From Sphingobacterium sp. ML3W (lineage in GTDB: Bacteria > Bacteroidota > Bacteroidia > Sphingobacteriales > Sphingobacteriaceae): 64,000 nt of DNA. The DNA is taken from contig NZ_CP009278.1 in the NCBI RefSeq assembly GCF_000747525.1, forward strand, positions 2,480,001-2,544,000, in the 5' to 3' direction. The notes below the pieces were generated by a model. That model made no database searches. It saw only the letters and a program-made list of their open reading frames with translations, and was not told the origin of the DNA. This document shows positions 35,822-46,146 of this stretch, piece after piece (the first letter of the stretch is position 1; each line of letters starts with the position of its first letter). The position numbers were made by a program, and so were the translations under genes.

Positions 35822-37150
35822 ATGAAAAGAATAAAAATCGTAGGGGTGCTTTTAGCAGCTTTGTTCTCAGTGAATTTTTTGCATGCGCAAGAGATTTTGA
35901 CTTTGAATCAGGCACTTAAATATGCACTCGAAAACAAAGCTGAGGCGAAAAAATCTACACTTGATTTAGAAAATGCCCAATACCAAATAGATGAAGTTAG
36001 AGCAGGAGCACTTCCACAGATTAGTGGATCCGCATCACTTAAGTATAATGTATTGATTCCTGGAATGGCGTTAGAAGCTGGTGGAGTGACTCAGATTATC
36101 AAGATGGGACAGCCTTGGAATTCTAATGCAATGCTTTCTGTTAATCAGCAGCTTTTTAATCAGTCATTATTTACAGGCTTAAAGGCTGCAAAAACAACAA
36201 AAGAATTTTATTTGATTAATAAAGACTTATCTGATGAACAATTAATTGAAAAAGTGGCTAATGCGTATTATGATGTTTTCCAATCTCAATTGCAGTTGCA
36301 AACTGTTGAAGATAATTTAAATAGTACGACAAAGACACGCGGTGTGATTGCGGGTCTCGTTCAGGCCGGTTTAGGAAAGAAAATTGATTTGGATCGCACA
36401 AGTGTTGCTGTCAATAATCTAAAAGCAAATAGACAAATATTGGTAAATGCATTGGAATTGAAAGAAAATGCATTAAAATTTGCTATTGGTATGTCGATGG
36501 ACCAGGAAGTGATTCTGCCTAATGAAACATTTGAAATAAATCCATCTACAGCAGACTTGCTAGCTTTGGATTTGTCATCAAGAACAGAAGTTCGATTGTT
36601 GGAAAAACAACATCAACTTTTGGAATTAAATCGGGATGCCATTAAAGCTGCTTATTATCCAAATTTATCATTTGGTGGAGATATTGGTTATACCGGTTTT
36701 GGGACTAAATTTCCTTTAGGAGGAAGAAATTTTAGCTGGAACTCTACTTCTGGACTAGGTCTTAACCTCTCTATTCCAATATTTACAGGTGGTGCAACTA
36801 AAGCAAAAGTTAATCAAGCGACGATTCAATTGAAACAAGCTCAAGTAGATTTAGAAGATACAAAACTTGCTTTAAGTCTAGCAAATGAAAATGCTAAATC
36901 ACAGATTACAAATAGTTTATTGACAATAAATAATAATCGTGCGAATGTGAGTTTAGCAAAAGAGGTGTTGGATGATACGCAGAATAATTATAAGAATGGA
37001 CTGGCAACTTTGACAGATCTTTTGGATGCGGAGAATGCATATGCTGATGCACAAAATAACTTAAGTACTTCATTATTGAATTATAAAGTTGCTGAGGTAC
37101 AGTTGATCAAAGCAAAAGGGGAATTAAATACATTATTAAATAGCAAATAG
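35822..37150 (+). CDS. TolC-family outer membrane efflux protein
   Basis: A 442-residue outer membrane factor with signal peptide ending NFLHAQ. Two repeats typical of TolC proteins are visible, LTLNQALKYALENKAEAKKS at the start and the C-terminal NYKNGLATLTDLLDAENAYADAQNN segment that is strongly conserved in the family. It forms the outer membrane and periplasmic duct of the tripartite pump. Genes for the membrane fusion protein and RND transporter follow with gaps of 12 and 16 bp. Confidence 0.94.
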   Translation: MKRIKIVGVLLAALFSVNFLHAQEILTLNQALKYALENKAEAKKSTLDLENAQYQIDEVRAGALPQISGSASLKYNVLIPGMALEAGGVTQIIKMGQPWNSNAMLSVNQQLFNQSLFTGLKAAKTTKEFYLINKDLSDEQLIEKVANAYYDVFQSQLQLQTVEDNLNSTTKTRGVIAGLVQAGLGKKIDLDRTSVAVNNLKANRQILVNALELKENALKFAIGMSMDQEVILPNETFEINPSTADLLALDLSSRTEVRLLEKQHQLLELNRDAIKAAYYPNLSFGGDIGYTGFGTKFPLGGRNFSWNSTSGLGLNLSIPIFTGGATKAKVNQATIQLKQAQVDLEDTKLALSLANENAKSQITNSLLTINNNRANVSLAKEVLDDTQNNYKNGLATLTDLLDAENAYADAQNNLSTSLLNYKVAEVQLIKAKGELNTLLNSK

Positions 37151-37162
37151 TAACCGATTTAT

Positions 37163-38221
37163 ATGAAAAAGATATTTATAACAGGAGTCATTGTAATTGC
37201 TGCTTTAGCAGGAATTATGTATGTGTTAAACAATAACAAGAAAGAAAACGATTCACAAACAGCTGTGGTGGCACAAAAAAATGCAGCAGTAGCTGTGCGT
37301 GCGACCGAAGCTGGTATCAAGGAAGTTAATAATGTATATGTTACTAATGGTACTTTCTTACCAAAACAAGAGGTAAAGCTATCAGCGGAAGTTGCCGGTC
37401 GAGTTGCACGTGTTCTCGTAGAAGAAGGCGCTTATGTAAAGACGGGACAGACTTTAGCTTTTATTGAAGGTGATAAACAGAATGTTAGTGTTATTAATGC
37501 ACAAGCCGTTTATGAAAACGCCAAGAATGAGGTTGCTCGATTTGAAAGTGCATTTTCTACAGGGGGAGTTACTAAACAACAATTGGATCAAATGAAGTTA
37601 CAATTGGAAAATGCTAAAAACAATTTGCGTTCTTCTCAAATTTCGGCTTCTGATGTGAATGTAAAAGCATCTTTTCCGGGTATCGTTAATCGTAGAAGTG
37701 TTGAACCTGGTGCTTATGTAAGTCCTGGTAATGAATTATTCGAAATTGTAAATGTTTCTTCTTTGAAATTGAAAGTAAACGTTGATGAAAAGAATATTGG
37801 TGCAATCAAATTGGGTCAAAATATTAAAGTAGAATCAGCTGTACTTGCTAATCAAACCTTTCAGGGTAAAGTTACATTCATAGCGCCAAAGGCAGATGGG
37901 AGTCTTAATTTTCCTGTAGAATTGGAAATCAACAACAATGCCACGCATGACTTAAAGGCAGGTATGTATGGTACTGCATATTTTGGAGATGGTCAAGTAT
38001 CTAATGCTTTGGTCGTACCAAGAGATGCTTTTGTAGGTTCTGTAAGTTCAAACCAAGTGTTTGTTATTAAAAATGGTAAAGCTGTTCTTACAAAAGTGAC
38101 TTCCGGTCGTGTGTTTGGAGATCAAGTTGAAATCATTTCTGGAATTGAAAGCGGAGAGCAGGTTATTACGACAGGACAGATCAATTTATTGGACGGTACT
38201 GCAGTAGAGGTTATTAAATAA
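37163..38221 (+). CDS. RND efflux membrane fusion protein
   Basis: A 352-residue periplasmic adaptor with one N-terminal membrane anchor (FITGVIVIAALAGIMYVL). The lipoyl domain is VKLSAEVAGRVARVLVEEGA and its partner half FPGIVNRRSVEPGAYVSPG, with a short coiled-coil hairpin between (residues about 105-155). Beta-barrel and membrane-proximal domains follow. It links the TolC-type protein with the inner membrane RND pump encoded next. Confidence 0.94.
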   Translation: MKKIFITGVIVIAALAGIMYVLNNNKKENDSQTAVVAQKNAAVAVRATEAGIKEVNNVYVTNGTFLPKQEVKLSAEVAGRVARVLVEEGAYVKTGQTLAFIEGDKQNVSVINAQAVYENAKNEVARFESAFSTGGVTKQQLDQMKLQLENAKNNLRSSQISASDVNVKASFPGIVNRRSVEPGAYVSPGNELFEIVNVSSLKLKVNVDEKNIGAIKLGQNIKVESAVLANQTFQGKVTFIAPKADGSLNFPVELEINNNATHDLKAGMYGTAYFGDGQVSNALVVPRDAFVGSVSSNQVFVIKNGKAVLTKVTSGRVFGDQVEIISGIESGEQVITTGQINLLDGTAVEVIK

Positions 38222-38237
38222 TTAACGCAAGTTTTAA

Positions 38238-41200
38238 ATGAAAATTTCTGAAATATCTATAAAACGACCGAGTATCATCATTGTCATATTCTTATTATTG
38301 ACAATTGGTGGTATAGGGTCTTATTTAAATTTGGGGTACGAATTAGTTCCTAAATTTGATGTGAATGTGATTACGGTACAAACGGTTTACCCTGGTGCTG
38401 CTCCATCAGAGGTGGAAACTTCTGTTTCTAAAGTGATAGAGGATGCTGTCTCTTCTTTGGAAAACGTAAAAAAAATCGAAACAAAATCAATGGAAAGTGT
38501 TTCGGTCGTTATGATTACACTGAATACGGGAGCGGATGTCAATTTTCTATTGACAGATGCCCAGCGTAAGATTAATGCCGTTATTAATGATTTACCCGAA
38601 GATGCTGAAACTCCCTCTTTGAGTAAATTCTCTTTAGATGATGTGGCAATCATGAACTTGTCGGTAACATCTAGCTTATCTGAAAAAGAATTATATGATT
38701 TATTGGATCAAAAAATTCAACCTGTTTTTGCACGTATATTAGGGGTTGCCAAAATCGATTTAACTGGTGGTGAAGAGCGTGAAATCCAAGTTAGTGTCAA
38801 TCCTGAAAAACTAGAGGGATATGGATTGACTATAAGTGATGTTCAGAAAATTATAGCTTCTTCTAACTTGGATTTTCCAACTGGAAGTATAAAATCAAGA
38901 AATAGTCAAACAACCATTCGTTTATCGGGTAAATTTACTTCTTTAGATCAGATGCGTAACCTTCCGATTACGACGCCTTCAGGTGTCTCTATTCGTTTGA
39001 GCGATATCGCAGACGTGCAAGATGGTATTAAGGACATCGAGAAAATCTCTCGTATAGATCAGAAAAATACAATTTTGATGCAAGTATTTAAACAGTCCGA
39101 TGCAAATGCGGTGGCCGTTTCTAAACTTGTTAAGGAGACTATTGCAGTTGTTGAAAAAGATTATGCAGAGCAAAAAATCAAAATCGACGTAGCGAGTGAT
39201 TCAACGGATTATACTATCAATGCAGCAAGTAATGTGATGCATGATTTGATGATTGCCGTTGCATTGGTAGGTTTTATTATGCTGTTTTTCTTGCATAGTT
39301 TACGAGATGCCTTTATAGCAGTTGTGGCGATACCATTATCATTGATAGCAACTTTTATTGGTCTATTTGTCATGGGCTATACGTTAAACCTGATGTCCTT
39401 ATTGGGGCTATCGCTGGTGGTGGGGATTTTGGTCGATGACGCTATTGTTGTAATCGAGAACATCCATCGTCATATGCAGATGGGTAAAAGTAAGGTTCGT
39501 GCAGCTTATGATGGTGCTGCAGAAATTGGTTTTACAGTAACGGCTATTACACTGGTAATTGTTGTTGTATTTTTACCGATTGCACTATCAACAGGTTTGG
39601 TTTCGGATATTCTTCGCCAGTTCTGTGTGACAGTTATATTTGCAACGTTAATTTCATTACTTGTTTCCTTTACGGTTGTACCTTGGTTATACTCTCGATA
39701 CGGAAAATTATCGCATATCAGTAACAACACATTCTTTGGTCGTATTTTAGAGAAATTTGAAGCTGGGTTGCAGAAATTGACACACGGGATATCAGGTATA
39801 TTGGAATGGTCACTTCATAGTAGAAAGAATAAGGTTATTACCTTACTGCTTACGATAGTTATGTTTGTGGCGTCATTAGGGTTATTATTCAAAGGTTATA
39901 TAGGAACAGATTTCTTTCCAGGGAATGATAAAGGTGAATTTTATCTACAATTGGAATTAAATAAAGATGCTTCTATTGAGCAAACCAACTTTATGACGCA
40001 GAAAGCAGAATCTTATTTAGCTGGACGACCAGAAATCGAACGCGTTATTACCACTGTTGGTCAAGCTTCGGATGGTATGATGGCCGGTACATCAGGTACA
40101 AAATATAAATCGGAAATGCAGATCTATTTAAAGGAGGGGCAAAATAAACTAGAATCAACGAAAGTCTATTCGGCTAAGTTGAAGAGAGAAATGGAAAACC
40201 ACTTGGTAGGAGCAAAGGTGAAAACGGTATCAATTGGTATCATGGGTGCGGAACAAGCTCCATTGAATCTTACTGTAATTGCATCTTCACAAAAAGATGC
40301 ATTAGAGTTTGCTGATAAAGCTGCGGCATTGTTACGTAATATTTCTGGAGCCACCGAGGTGAAATTAACCTCAGAAGATGGTAATCCTGAAATCAATGTG
40401 CAGTTGGATCGTGATAAGATGAATGCACTAGGTCTAAATGTAGCTACAGTGGGTATGACTATGCAGACTGCTTTCTCTGGTAATACAGACACAAAGTACC
40501 GTGCTGGAGATACGGAATATGATATCAATATTCGATACGATGAATTTGGAAGAGGTAGTATGGATGATGTGAAAAACCTGAAATTTATCAATGCAAAGGG
40601 TGAGTCGATTAAATTAGAGCAATTTGCGGATATTGGATATGGTTCTGGGCCTACTTTATTGGAACGTCGCGATAAATCTCCTTCGGTTTCTGTTCAAGCA
40701 CAAGTAGTAGGAAAACCTGCAGGAACGATTGCTACCGAATGGGAAGCAGAATTCAGTAAATTGAAATTAAAACCTGGTGTCTCATTCAAATGGGGTGGTA
40801 ATATGGAGAATCAACAAGAGGGGTTCGGTACCTTGGGTATCGCTTTACTAGCATCAATTGTATTGGTGTACTTTGTTATGGTTGCTCTTTATGATAGCTT
40901 TGCAACACCATTTATTGTTTTATTCTCGATTCCATTATCTTTCATTGGAGCATTCTTACTGTTAGCATTGACCAACCAAACATTAAATATCTTTACAATT
41001 TTAGGTATTATTATGTTGATAGGTTTGGTCGCAAAAAATGCTATCATGCTGGTTGACTTTGCAAACCATAAGAAAGAGGCTGGATTTAATACTTACGATT
41101 CTCTAGTAGCAGCAAATCATGCACGTCTACGTCCGATTTTAATGACGACGATTGCGATGGTGATTGGTATGGTGCCAATTGCAATGGCACAAGGGGATGG

Positions 41201-41414
41201 CGCAGATATGAACCGCGGTATAGCGATTGTAATTATTGGTGGTTTGTTATCTTCGTTATTCTTAACATTGATTATTGTACCTGTCGTTTATTCGATTTTT
41301 GATGGAATACAAAGGAAATTTGGTAAGCACGAGAAAGTAGATTACGAGGCAGAAATGGTTGCGGACTATGTACCAAGCGATGACTATGTAGATGAGATGT
41401 CTACGAAGCACTAA
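38238..41414 (+). CDS. RND multidrug efflux transporter, inner membrane (AcrB/HAE1 type)
   Basis: A 1058-residue RND transporter with 12 membrane spans and two large periplasmic loops. Spans 4 and 10 carry the proton-relay residues: GILVDDAIVVIENIHRH (Asp-Asp) and GLVAKNAIMLVDFAN (Lys). The start MKISEISIKRPSIIIVIFLL is typical. The pore-domain sequence is closer to the hydrophobe/amphiphile exporters than to heavy-metal CusA proteins, which lack this Asp-Asp pattern and have Met-rich sites. Substrates unknown. Last gene of the TetR-regulated operon, followed by a terminator. Confidence 0.94.
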   Translation: MKISEISIKRPSIIIVIFLLLTIGGIGSYLNLGYELVPKFDVNVITVQTVYPGAAPSEVETSVSKVIEDAVSSLENVKKIETKSMESVSVVMITLNTGADVNFLLTDAQRKINAVINDLPEDAETPSLSKFSLDDVAIMNLSVTSSLSEKELYDLLDQKIQPVFARILGVAKIDLTGGEEREIQVSVNPEKLEGYGLTISDVQKIIASSNLDFPTGSIKSRNSQTTIRLSGKFTSLDQMRNLPITTPSGVSIRLSDIADVQDGIKDIEKISRIDQKNTILMQVFKQSDANAVAVSKLVKETIAVVEKDYAEQKIKIDVASDSTDYTINAASNVMHDLMIAVALVGFIMLFFLHSLRDAFIAVVAIPLSLIATFIGLFVMGYTLNLMSLLGLSLVVGILVDDAIVVIENIHRHMQMGKSKVRAAYDGAAEIGFTVTAITLVIVVVFLPIALSTGLVSDILRQFCVTVIFATLISLLVSFTVVPWLYSRYGKLSHISNNTFFGRILEKFEAGLQKLTHGISGILEWSLHSRKNKVITLLLTIVMFVASLGLLFKGYIGTDFFPGNDKGEFYLQLELNKDASIEQTNFMTQKAESYLAGRPEIERVITTVGQASDGMMAGTSGTKYKSEMQIYLKEGQNKLESTKVYSAKLKREMENHLVGAKVKTVSIGIMGAEQAPLNLTVIASSQKDALEFADKAAALLRNISGATEVKLTSEDGNPEINVQLDRDKMNALGLNVATVGMTMQTAFSGNTDTKYRAGDTEYDINIRYDEFGRGSMDDVKNLKFINAKGESIKLEQFADIGYGSGPTLLERRDKSPSVSVQAQVVGKPAGTIATEWEAEFSKLKLKPGVSFKWGGNMENQQEGFGTLGIALLASIVLVYFVMVALYDSFATPFIVLFSIPLSFIGAFLLLALTNQTLNIFTILGIIMLIGLVAKNAIMLVDFANHKKEAGFNTYDSLVAANHARLRPILMTTIAMVIGMVPIAMAQGDGADMNRGIAIVIIGGLLSSLFLTLIIVPVVYSIFDGIQRKFGKHEKVDYEAEMVADYVPSDDYVDEMSTKH

Positions 41415-41433
41415 AATATAAGTTAAATCAAAT

Positions 41434-41467
41434 AAAAAAGCCCTGCTCAATCAGCAGGGCTTTTTTA
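41434..41467 (+). terminator. Terminator after the RND operon
   Basis: Stem AAAAAAGCCCTGCT with AGCAGGGCTTTTTT, loop CAATC, about 20 bp past the RND stop. Confidence 0.95.
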
Positions 41468-41546
41468 TTTTGGTATATTTTATATTGTTTTAATGTTAAA
41501 TTTTGATAAAATAACATAAGGCAACCGATTGCATATAAAAAATTGC

Positions 41547-41554
41547 TACTTTTG
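41547..41554 (+). promoter_or_regulatory. TAnnTTTG promoter element of glmS
   Basis: TACTTTTG matches the -7 element and lies 35 bases before the glmS ATG. The only -33-like element is ATTG at 41528-41531, spaced 15 rather than 19 bases. Confidence 0.5.
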
Positions 41555-41589
41555 TTCTGATTATTTAACTAAAAACGTAAAATTATATT

Positions 41590-43431
41590 ATGTGTGGTAT
41601 AGTTGGTTATACAGGTCCTCGTCAAGCTTTTTCAATTGTTCTTGATGGACTAAAGAGATTAGAGTATCGTGGATATGACAGTGCAGGAATAGCACTGCTT
41701 CAGCAAAATAAACTGGCTGTTTTTAAAAAGGCTGGTAAAGTAGCAAATTTGGAAACGGCAGTAATTGATCATGATGTCAGTTCCCATACTGCAATTGGAC
41801 ATACAAGATGGGCTACTCATGGTGAGCCTTCGGATGTAAATGCACACCCACATTATACACCAGATGGTCAAATAGCAATGATACATAATGGTATTATTGA
41901 AAATTATCAGACCATTAAAAATGAATTGCTAAGTAAAGGGTATGAGTTCAAAAGTGATACTGACACCGAAGTTTTACTCTATTTTATATCGGAAATCAAA
42001 CAGAAAAATAATTGCAGTTTGGAGGAGGCGGTTCGGATAGCACTAAAGCGTGTTGTGGGAGCTTATGTCATCTTGTTGATCGAGCCAGAACATCCAGAAA
42101 CTATTATTGCTGCCCGTAAGGGTAGTCCATTAGTTATTGGAATAGGGAAAGGAGAACACTTTTTAGGTTCTGATGCTTCACCGATGCTTGCTTATACCAA
42201 TGAGGTGGTTTATATAAACGATTATGAGTTGGCGATTGTTAAACCAAATGAACTTATTCTTAAAAATTTGGGAAATGAACGCGTAACCCCCTATGTTCAA
42301 AAATTGGATCTGGAGTTAGCCGCCATTGAAAAGGGAGGATACGAGCACTTCATGTTAAAAGAGATTATAGAACAGCCTCAGGCTATTTTTGATTCAATGC
42401 GTGGAAGACTAGATTTGGAAAAATTGACGATCACATTGAGTGGTATTGAACAATATGCCGAGCAGATTTGCAAAGCGAATCGTATTGTTATTGTTTCATG
42501 TGGCACCAGCTGGCATGCTGGACTCATAGCGGAATATCTAATCGAAGAACTTTGTAGAATTAATGTTGAGGTAGAATATGCCTCGGAATTTCGTTATAGA
42601 AATCCTATCGTGAACGAGGGAGATGTTATTTTGGCTATATCGCAAAGTGGTGAAACGGCAGATACATTAGTAGCATTGGAAAATGCTAAAAGTAAAGGAG
42701 CCATTATTTTAGGTGTGGTCAATGTAGTAGGTTCATCTATTGCCCGTTTATCACATGCGGGAGCTTATACACATGCTGGACCAGAGATTGGTGTCGCCAG
42801 CACGAAAGCATTTACGGCGCAATTAACGGTATTGGAATTAATTGCACTCAAGATAGCACATATCAAAAAAACTATCGACCAAGAGCGGTATGCACATTTG
42901 TTGAAGGAATTGAGCGCGATACCAGATAAAGTACAAAAAATCTTGGATACACAGATTCCGAAAATTAGAGAGATTGCACGGAAATATAAAGATGCCCGAG
43001 ATTTTCTATATTTAGGAAGAGGTTATAATTTCCCTATTGCCTTAGAGGGTGCTTTAAAATTAAAAGAGATTACCTACATACACGCTGAAGGTTATCCCGC
43101 AGCAGAGATGAAACATGGTCCTATTGCATTGGTTGATGAAAATCTACCGGTTGTTTTTGTGGCAACCAAAGATCGATATCACGAGAAGATTGTTAGCAAT
43201 ATTCAGGAAGTAAAAGCAAGGAAAGGTCATATCATTGCTGTGATAACAGATGGTGATGAGACGTCGAAAGCGTTAGCAGAAGACTATATTGAGATCCCTG
43301 ATGCGGATGAAATTGTTGCGCCAATTCTTTCTGTTATACCCTTACAGTTGTTGTCTTACTATATGGGCGTGGAGCGTAATCAAGATGTTGATAAGCCTAG
43401 AAATTTAGCAAAATCAGTTACTGTTGAATAA
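41590..43431 (+). CDS. glmS: Glutamine--fructose-6-phosphate aminotransferase (isomerising)
   Basis: A 613-residue GlmS. After Met the chain begins CGIVGYTGPR, giving the N-terminal nucleophile Cys of the glutaminase domain (residues 1 to about 240). Two SIS isomerase domains follow, with IVSCGTSWHAGL and ISQSGETADTLVAL in the first, and LGRGYNFPIALEGALKLKEI in the second. The C-terminus ends with the conserved DKPRNLAKSVTVE. It makes glucosamine-6-phosphate, the first step toward UDP-GlcNAc. It is 6 bp upstream of a DUF4954 gene, so they form an operon. Confidence 0.97.
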   Translation: MCGIVGYTGPRQAFSIVLDGLKRLEYRGYDSAGIALLQQNKLAVFKKAGKVANLETAVIDHDVSSHTAIGHTRWATHGEPSDVNAHPHYTPDGQIAMIHNGIIENYQTIKNELLSKGYEFKSDTDTEVLLYFISEIKQKNNCSLEEAVRIALKRVVGAYVILLIEPEHPETIIAARKGSPLVIGIGKGEHFLGSDASPMLAYTNEVVYINDYELAIVKPNELILKNLGNERVTPYVQKLDLELAAIEKGGYEHFMLKEIIEQPQAIFDSMRGRLDLEKLTITLSGIEQYAEQICKANRIVIVSCGTSWHAGLIAEYLIEELCRINVEVEYASEFRYRNPIVNEGDVILAISQSGETADTLVALENAKSKGAIILGVVNVVGSSIARLSHAGAYTHAGPEIGVASTKAFTAQLTVLELIALKIAHIKKTIDQERYAHLLKELSAIPDKVQKILDTQIPKIREIARKYKDARDFLYLGRGYNFPIALEGALKLKEITYIHAEGYPAAEMKHGPIALVDENLPVVFVATKDRYHEKIVSNIQEVKARKGHIIAVITDGDETSKALAEDYIEIPDADEIVAPILSVIPLQLLSYYMGVERNQDVDKPRNLAKSVTVE

Positions 43432-43437
43432 TGATAC

Positions 43438-45615
43438 ATGAGCAAGATTAAAAAAGGAAATATTAATCGCTTGGGTTTTGACTTTATTCCTGAAGAGTTT
43501 GTTTCGAATGGTAGAGATGAAAATTATTTAAGGTTTGAACAAAACCCCAAGTTAGATTATAGGAAGTTGACTCCAGAAGAAATTGTCATTTTAGTTCAGA
43601 ATGATAATCGTGCTGATGATTGGGGCAATATACAAGTGAGTACATCATTTATACCCAATCAAATTAAACATAATAATTTCTTTGGATTGGTGCGGATTGG
43701 TGATATGGCACCTATTTATCTAGAATATCGGAACCTGAAGTTAGAATCCGGAATTTACAACAGCACAATTGTGAGCTGTGATTTAGGTAATCATGTTGCG
43801 ATTCATCATGTCCGCTATATGGCACATTTCATTATTGGTAACGAGGTACTATTGAGTAATATTAGTGAAATGGAAACTAGTAGTACTGCTAAATTTGGAA
43901 ATGGAATATTAAGGGAAGGAGAAGTCGAGCAGCTGCGGATTGCTTTAGAGTTATGTAATGAAAATGGTATTAGGTCCATTTTACCTTTTGATGGCATGCA
44001 GGCTGCAGATGCTTATCTATGGACAAGAAATAGGCAAGATCATCAATTGCAGAAGCGGTTTAAAGAAATTACTGAGAAACGATTCACTAAAACCCGTGGG
44101 TCATATAGTGTCATTGGAGATCGTTGCATTATCAAGAACTCACAGAATATAAAGAATGTAAAGATCGGTTCAGACGCCTATATTAAGGGTATCAATAAAC
44201 TCAAAAACTTGACCATTAACTCTTCTCCGGAGGCCTACACACAAATAGGGGAAGGGTGCGAGTTGGTGAATGGTATCGTCGGTTATGGCTGTCGCATTTT
44301 TTATGGTGTAAAAGCCGTACGTTTTGTTCTTTCGTCATTTTCTCAATTAAAATATGGGGCACGTCTTATTAACTCATTTTTAGGTGATAATTCGACAATT
44401 TCTTGCTGTGAAGTTTTGAATTCATTGATTTTCCCAGCGCATGAGCAACATCATAATAATTCGTTTTTATGTGCTGCAATGATAATGGGACAAAGTAATA
44501 TGGCAGCAGGTGCTACTGTTGGTTCTAACCATAACTCTAGGGCTGCAGATGGAGAGATTATAGCAGGACGTGGGTTTTGGCCTGGTCTGTGCGTGAGCCT
44601 AAAGCATAATTCAAGATTTGCCTCATACACACTTTTGGTGAAAGGTGATTTTCCATATGAAATGGATATCAAAATTCCATTTTCTTTGGTGAATAATGAT
44701 GTTAAGAATGATAAGTTGACAATCATTCCAGGTTATTGGTTTATGTATAATATGTACGCACTCATTCGTAATGCAAATAAATATGAAGTGAGAGACAAAA
44801 GGTTGCTGAAAAATCAATATTTAGAATATGATATTTTAGCTCCCGATACGGTAAACGAATTATTTAATGCTATAAAAATGATTGAGCATGCTGTAGGGTC
44901 GGATGATAATGCGGAAATACAATTGTCTAAAGAAGAGACTATACATAGAGGAAAAACTAAATTAACTCATGGTGGTGACCAAGTGCCATCAGTGGTTCAT
45001 ATGTCAGGTTTTGAACATTCGAAACGAAAAGTTGAAATCGTGAAAATTCAGGAAGCTTATTCTCTTTTTAAGCGTTTTATCAAGTATTATGGTACTATTC
45101 ATCTCATCGATTTTTTAATTAAACATCGTTATGAAGATTTGCGTATTAAGATGCGCGATTGTCAACGTAAGGATTGGGAAAATATTGGAGGACAATTAAT
45201 TGAGAAGGATGCTATACAGCATCTTTTAAATGGAATTAAATCTGGTGAAATTGATCATTGGGAGGATGTACATAAGAATTATCATGAACTTAGTAGGGGA
45301 TATCCCGAAACTAAGCTTGCACATGCTTTAGCCTCCTTGCTTGAAATAACAGGAGAGTCAGCAGAAACACTTAATGTTGAGGTCATAAAGTCTTGGCTAA
45401 TTGAAGCTATTGAACACAAAAGGTGGATGGTAAAGGAAATTTACGGGAGCAGGGCTAAGGATTATCAGAATCCTTTTCGAAATATGGTGTATAATAGTAC
45501 AGAAGAACGCGATGTTGTTGTAGGGAGTTTAGAGGATAATAGTTTTATATTACAGCAACGGCAAGAACTTATTGATTTTGAAATGAGTGTCGGCAATCTT
45601 ATTTCTGTCTTATAA
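43438..45615 (+). CDS. DUF4954 protein with left-handed beta-helix (LbH)-like central region
   Basis: A 725-residue protein that matches the Bacteroidota/spirochaete DUF4954 type in length and pattern. The central part (residues about 90-400) has hexapeptide-like repeats such as VIGDRCIIKNSQNIKNVKIG, SDAYIKGINKLKNL and INSFLGDNSTISCCEVLN, as in left-handed beta-helix acyl- and nucleotidyl-transferases. The C-terminal 300 residues are helical. No signal peptide or membrane span is visible. Its place 6 bp after glmS suggests amino-sugar or cell-wall precursor metabolism, but no catalytic residues can be named. Function is unknown. Confidence 0.82.
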   Translation: MSKIKKGNINRLGFDFIPEEFVSNGRDENYLRFEQNPKLDYRKLTPEEIVILVQNDNRADDWGNIQVSTSFIPNQIKHNNFFGLVRIGDMAPIYLEYRNLKLESGIYNSTIVSCDLGNHVAIHHVRYMAHFIIGNEVLLSNISEMETSSTAKFGNGILREGEVEQLRIALELCNENGIRSILPFDGMQAADAYLWTRNRQDHQLQKRFKEITEKRFTKTRGSYSVIGDRCIIKNSQNIKNVKIGSDAYIKGINKLKNLTINSSPEAYTQIGEGCELVNGIVGYGCRIFYGVKAVRFVLSSFSQLKYGARLINSFLGDNSTISCCEVLNSLIFPAHEQHHNNSFLCAAMIMGQSNMAAGATVGSNHNSRAADGEIIAGRGFWPGLCVSLKHNSRFASYTLLVKGDFPYEMDIKIPFSLVNNDVKNDKLTIIPGYWFMYNMYALIRNANKYEVRDKRLLKNQYLEYDILAPDTVNELFNAIKMIEHAVGSDDNAEIQLSKEETIHRGKTKLTHGGDQVPSVVHMSGFEHSKRKVEIVKIQEAYSLFKRFIKYYGTIHLIDFLIKHRYEDLRIKMRDCQRKDWENIGGQLIEKDAIQHLLNGIKSGEIDHWEDVHKNYHELSRGYPETKLAHALASLLEITGESAETLNVEVIKSWLIEAIEHKRWMVKEIYGSRAKDYQNPFRNMVYNSTEERDVVVGSLEDNSFILQQRQELIDFEMSVGNLISVL

Positions 45616-45714
45616 AGATGCGGATGAATCTTTTAGTTATTAACGATACCTATTTGTTTATAGTCTAAATATTAAAGTGATGATACCCTAATACACTTAA
45701 GTATATCCATCATT

Positions 45715-45760
45715 AAGGGATTATGTTGCGAGAATTGAATCGTAAATATAATCCCTTTTT
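45715..45760 (+). terminator. Probable terminator after the glmS operon
   Basis: AAGGGATTAT at 45715-45724 pairs with ATAATCCCTT at 45748-45757 around a 23-base loop, followed by TTTAAAAAG. About 100 bp past the DUF4954 stop. Confidence 0.55.
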
Positions 45761-45868
45761 AAAAAGACCTTCGAAATCTATCGGAGTCATATTTTATTTA
45801 TGCATTTTGCTAGGATGCGTTTAGATAATGCTTACATCTTTAGATTTGACAATATGCAATGTTAATTA

Positions 45869-46141
45869 TTAATCTTCCAAATCTGCCATATAAATATCAT
45901 GTACGACAAATTTAATATGGGGATTGGGAAGTAACATGTCGAAAATATCTTCAGAATCAATCGGATATAAAGTTTCAGCATCAGCATCCAACATTTCAGA
46001 GTCAGGAATAAGTTCATAGAAAGTAGTCCCATTATTTTCTGATAGTTCTTCTACTTTTATGCAGATTACATTTTGACTTTTCCAGTTAGACCAGATTGTT
46101 TTATTAAACAGTTGATAAGGATTTTTTTCTGTGTTGGACAT
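45869..46141 (-). CDS. Small acidic protein of unknown function
   Basis: A 90-residue, acidic cytoplasmic protein starting MSNTEKNPYQLFNKTIWSNW and ending HDIYMADLED. A four-residue earlier ATG at 46153 is possible but lies inside the -7 element of a perfect promoter, so the ATG at 46141 is preferred. No family motif is recognised. It stands alone, with convergent neighbours on the left (glmS operon) and the aldo/keto reductase gene upstream on the same strand. Confidence 0.72.
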   Translation of the reverse strand: MSNTEKNPYQLFNKTIWSNWKSQNVICIKVEELSENNGTTFYELIPDSEMLDADAETLYPIDSEDIFDMLLPNPHIKFVVHDIYMADLED

Positions 46142-46146
46142 ATTTG

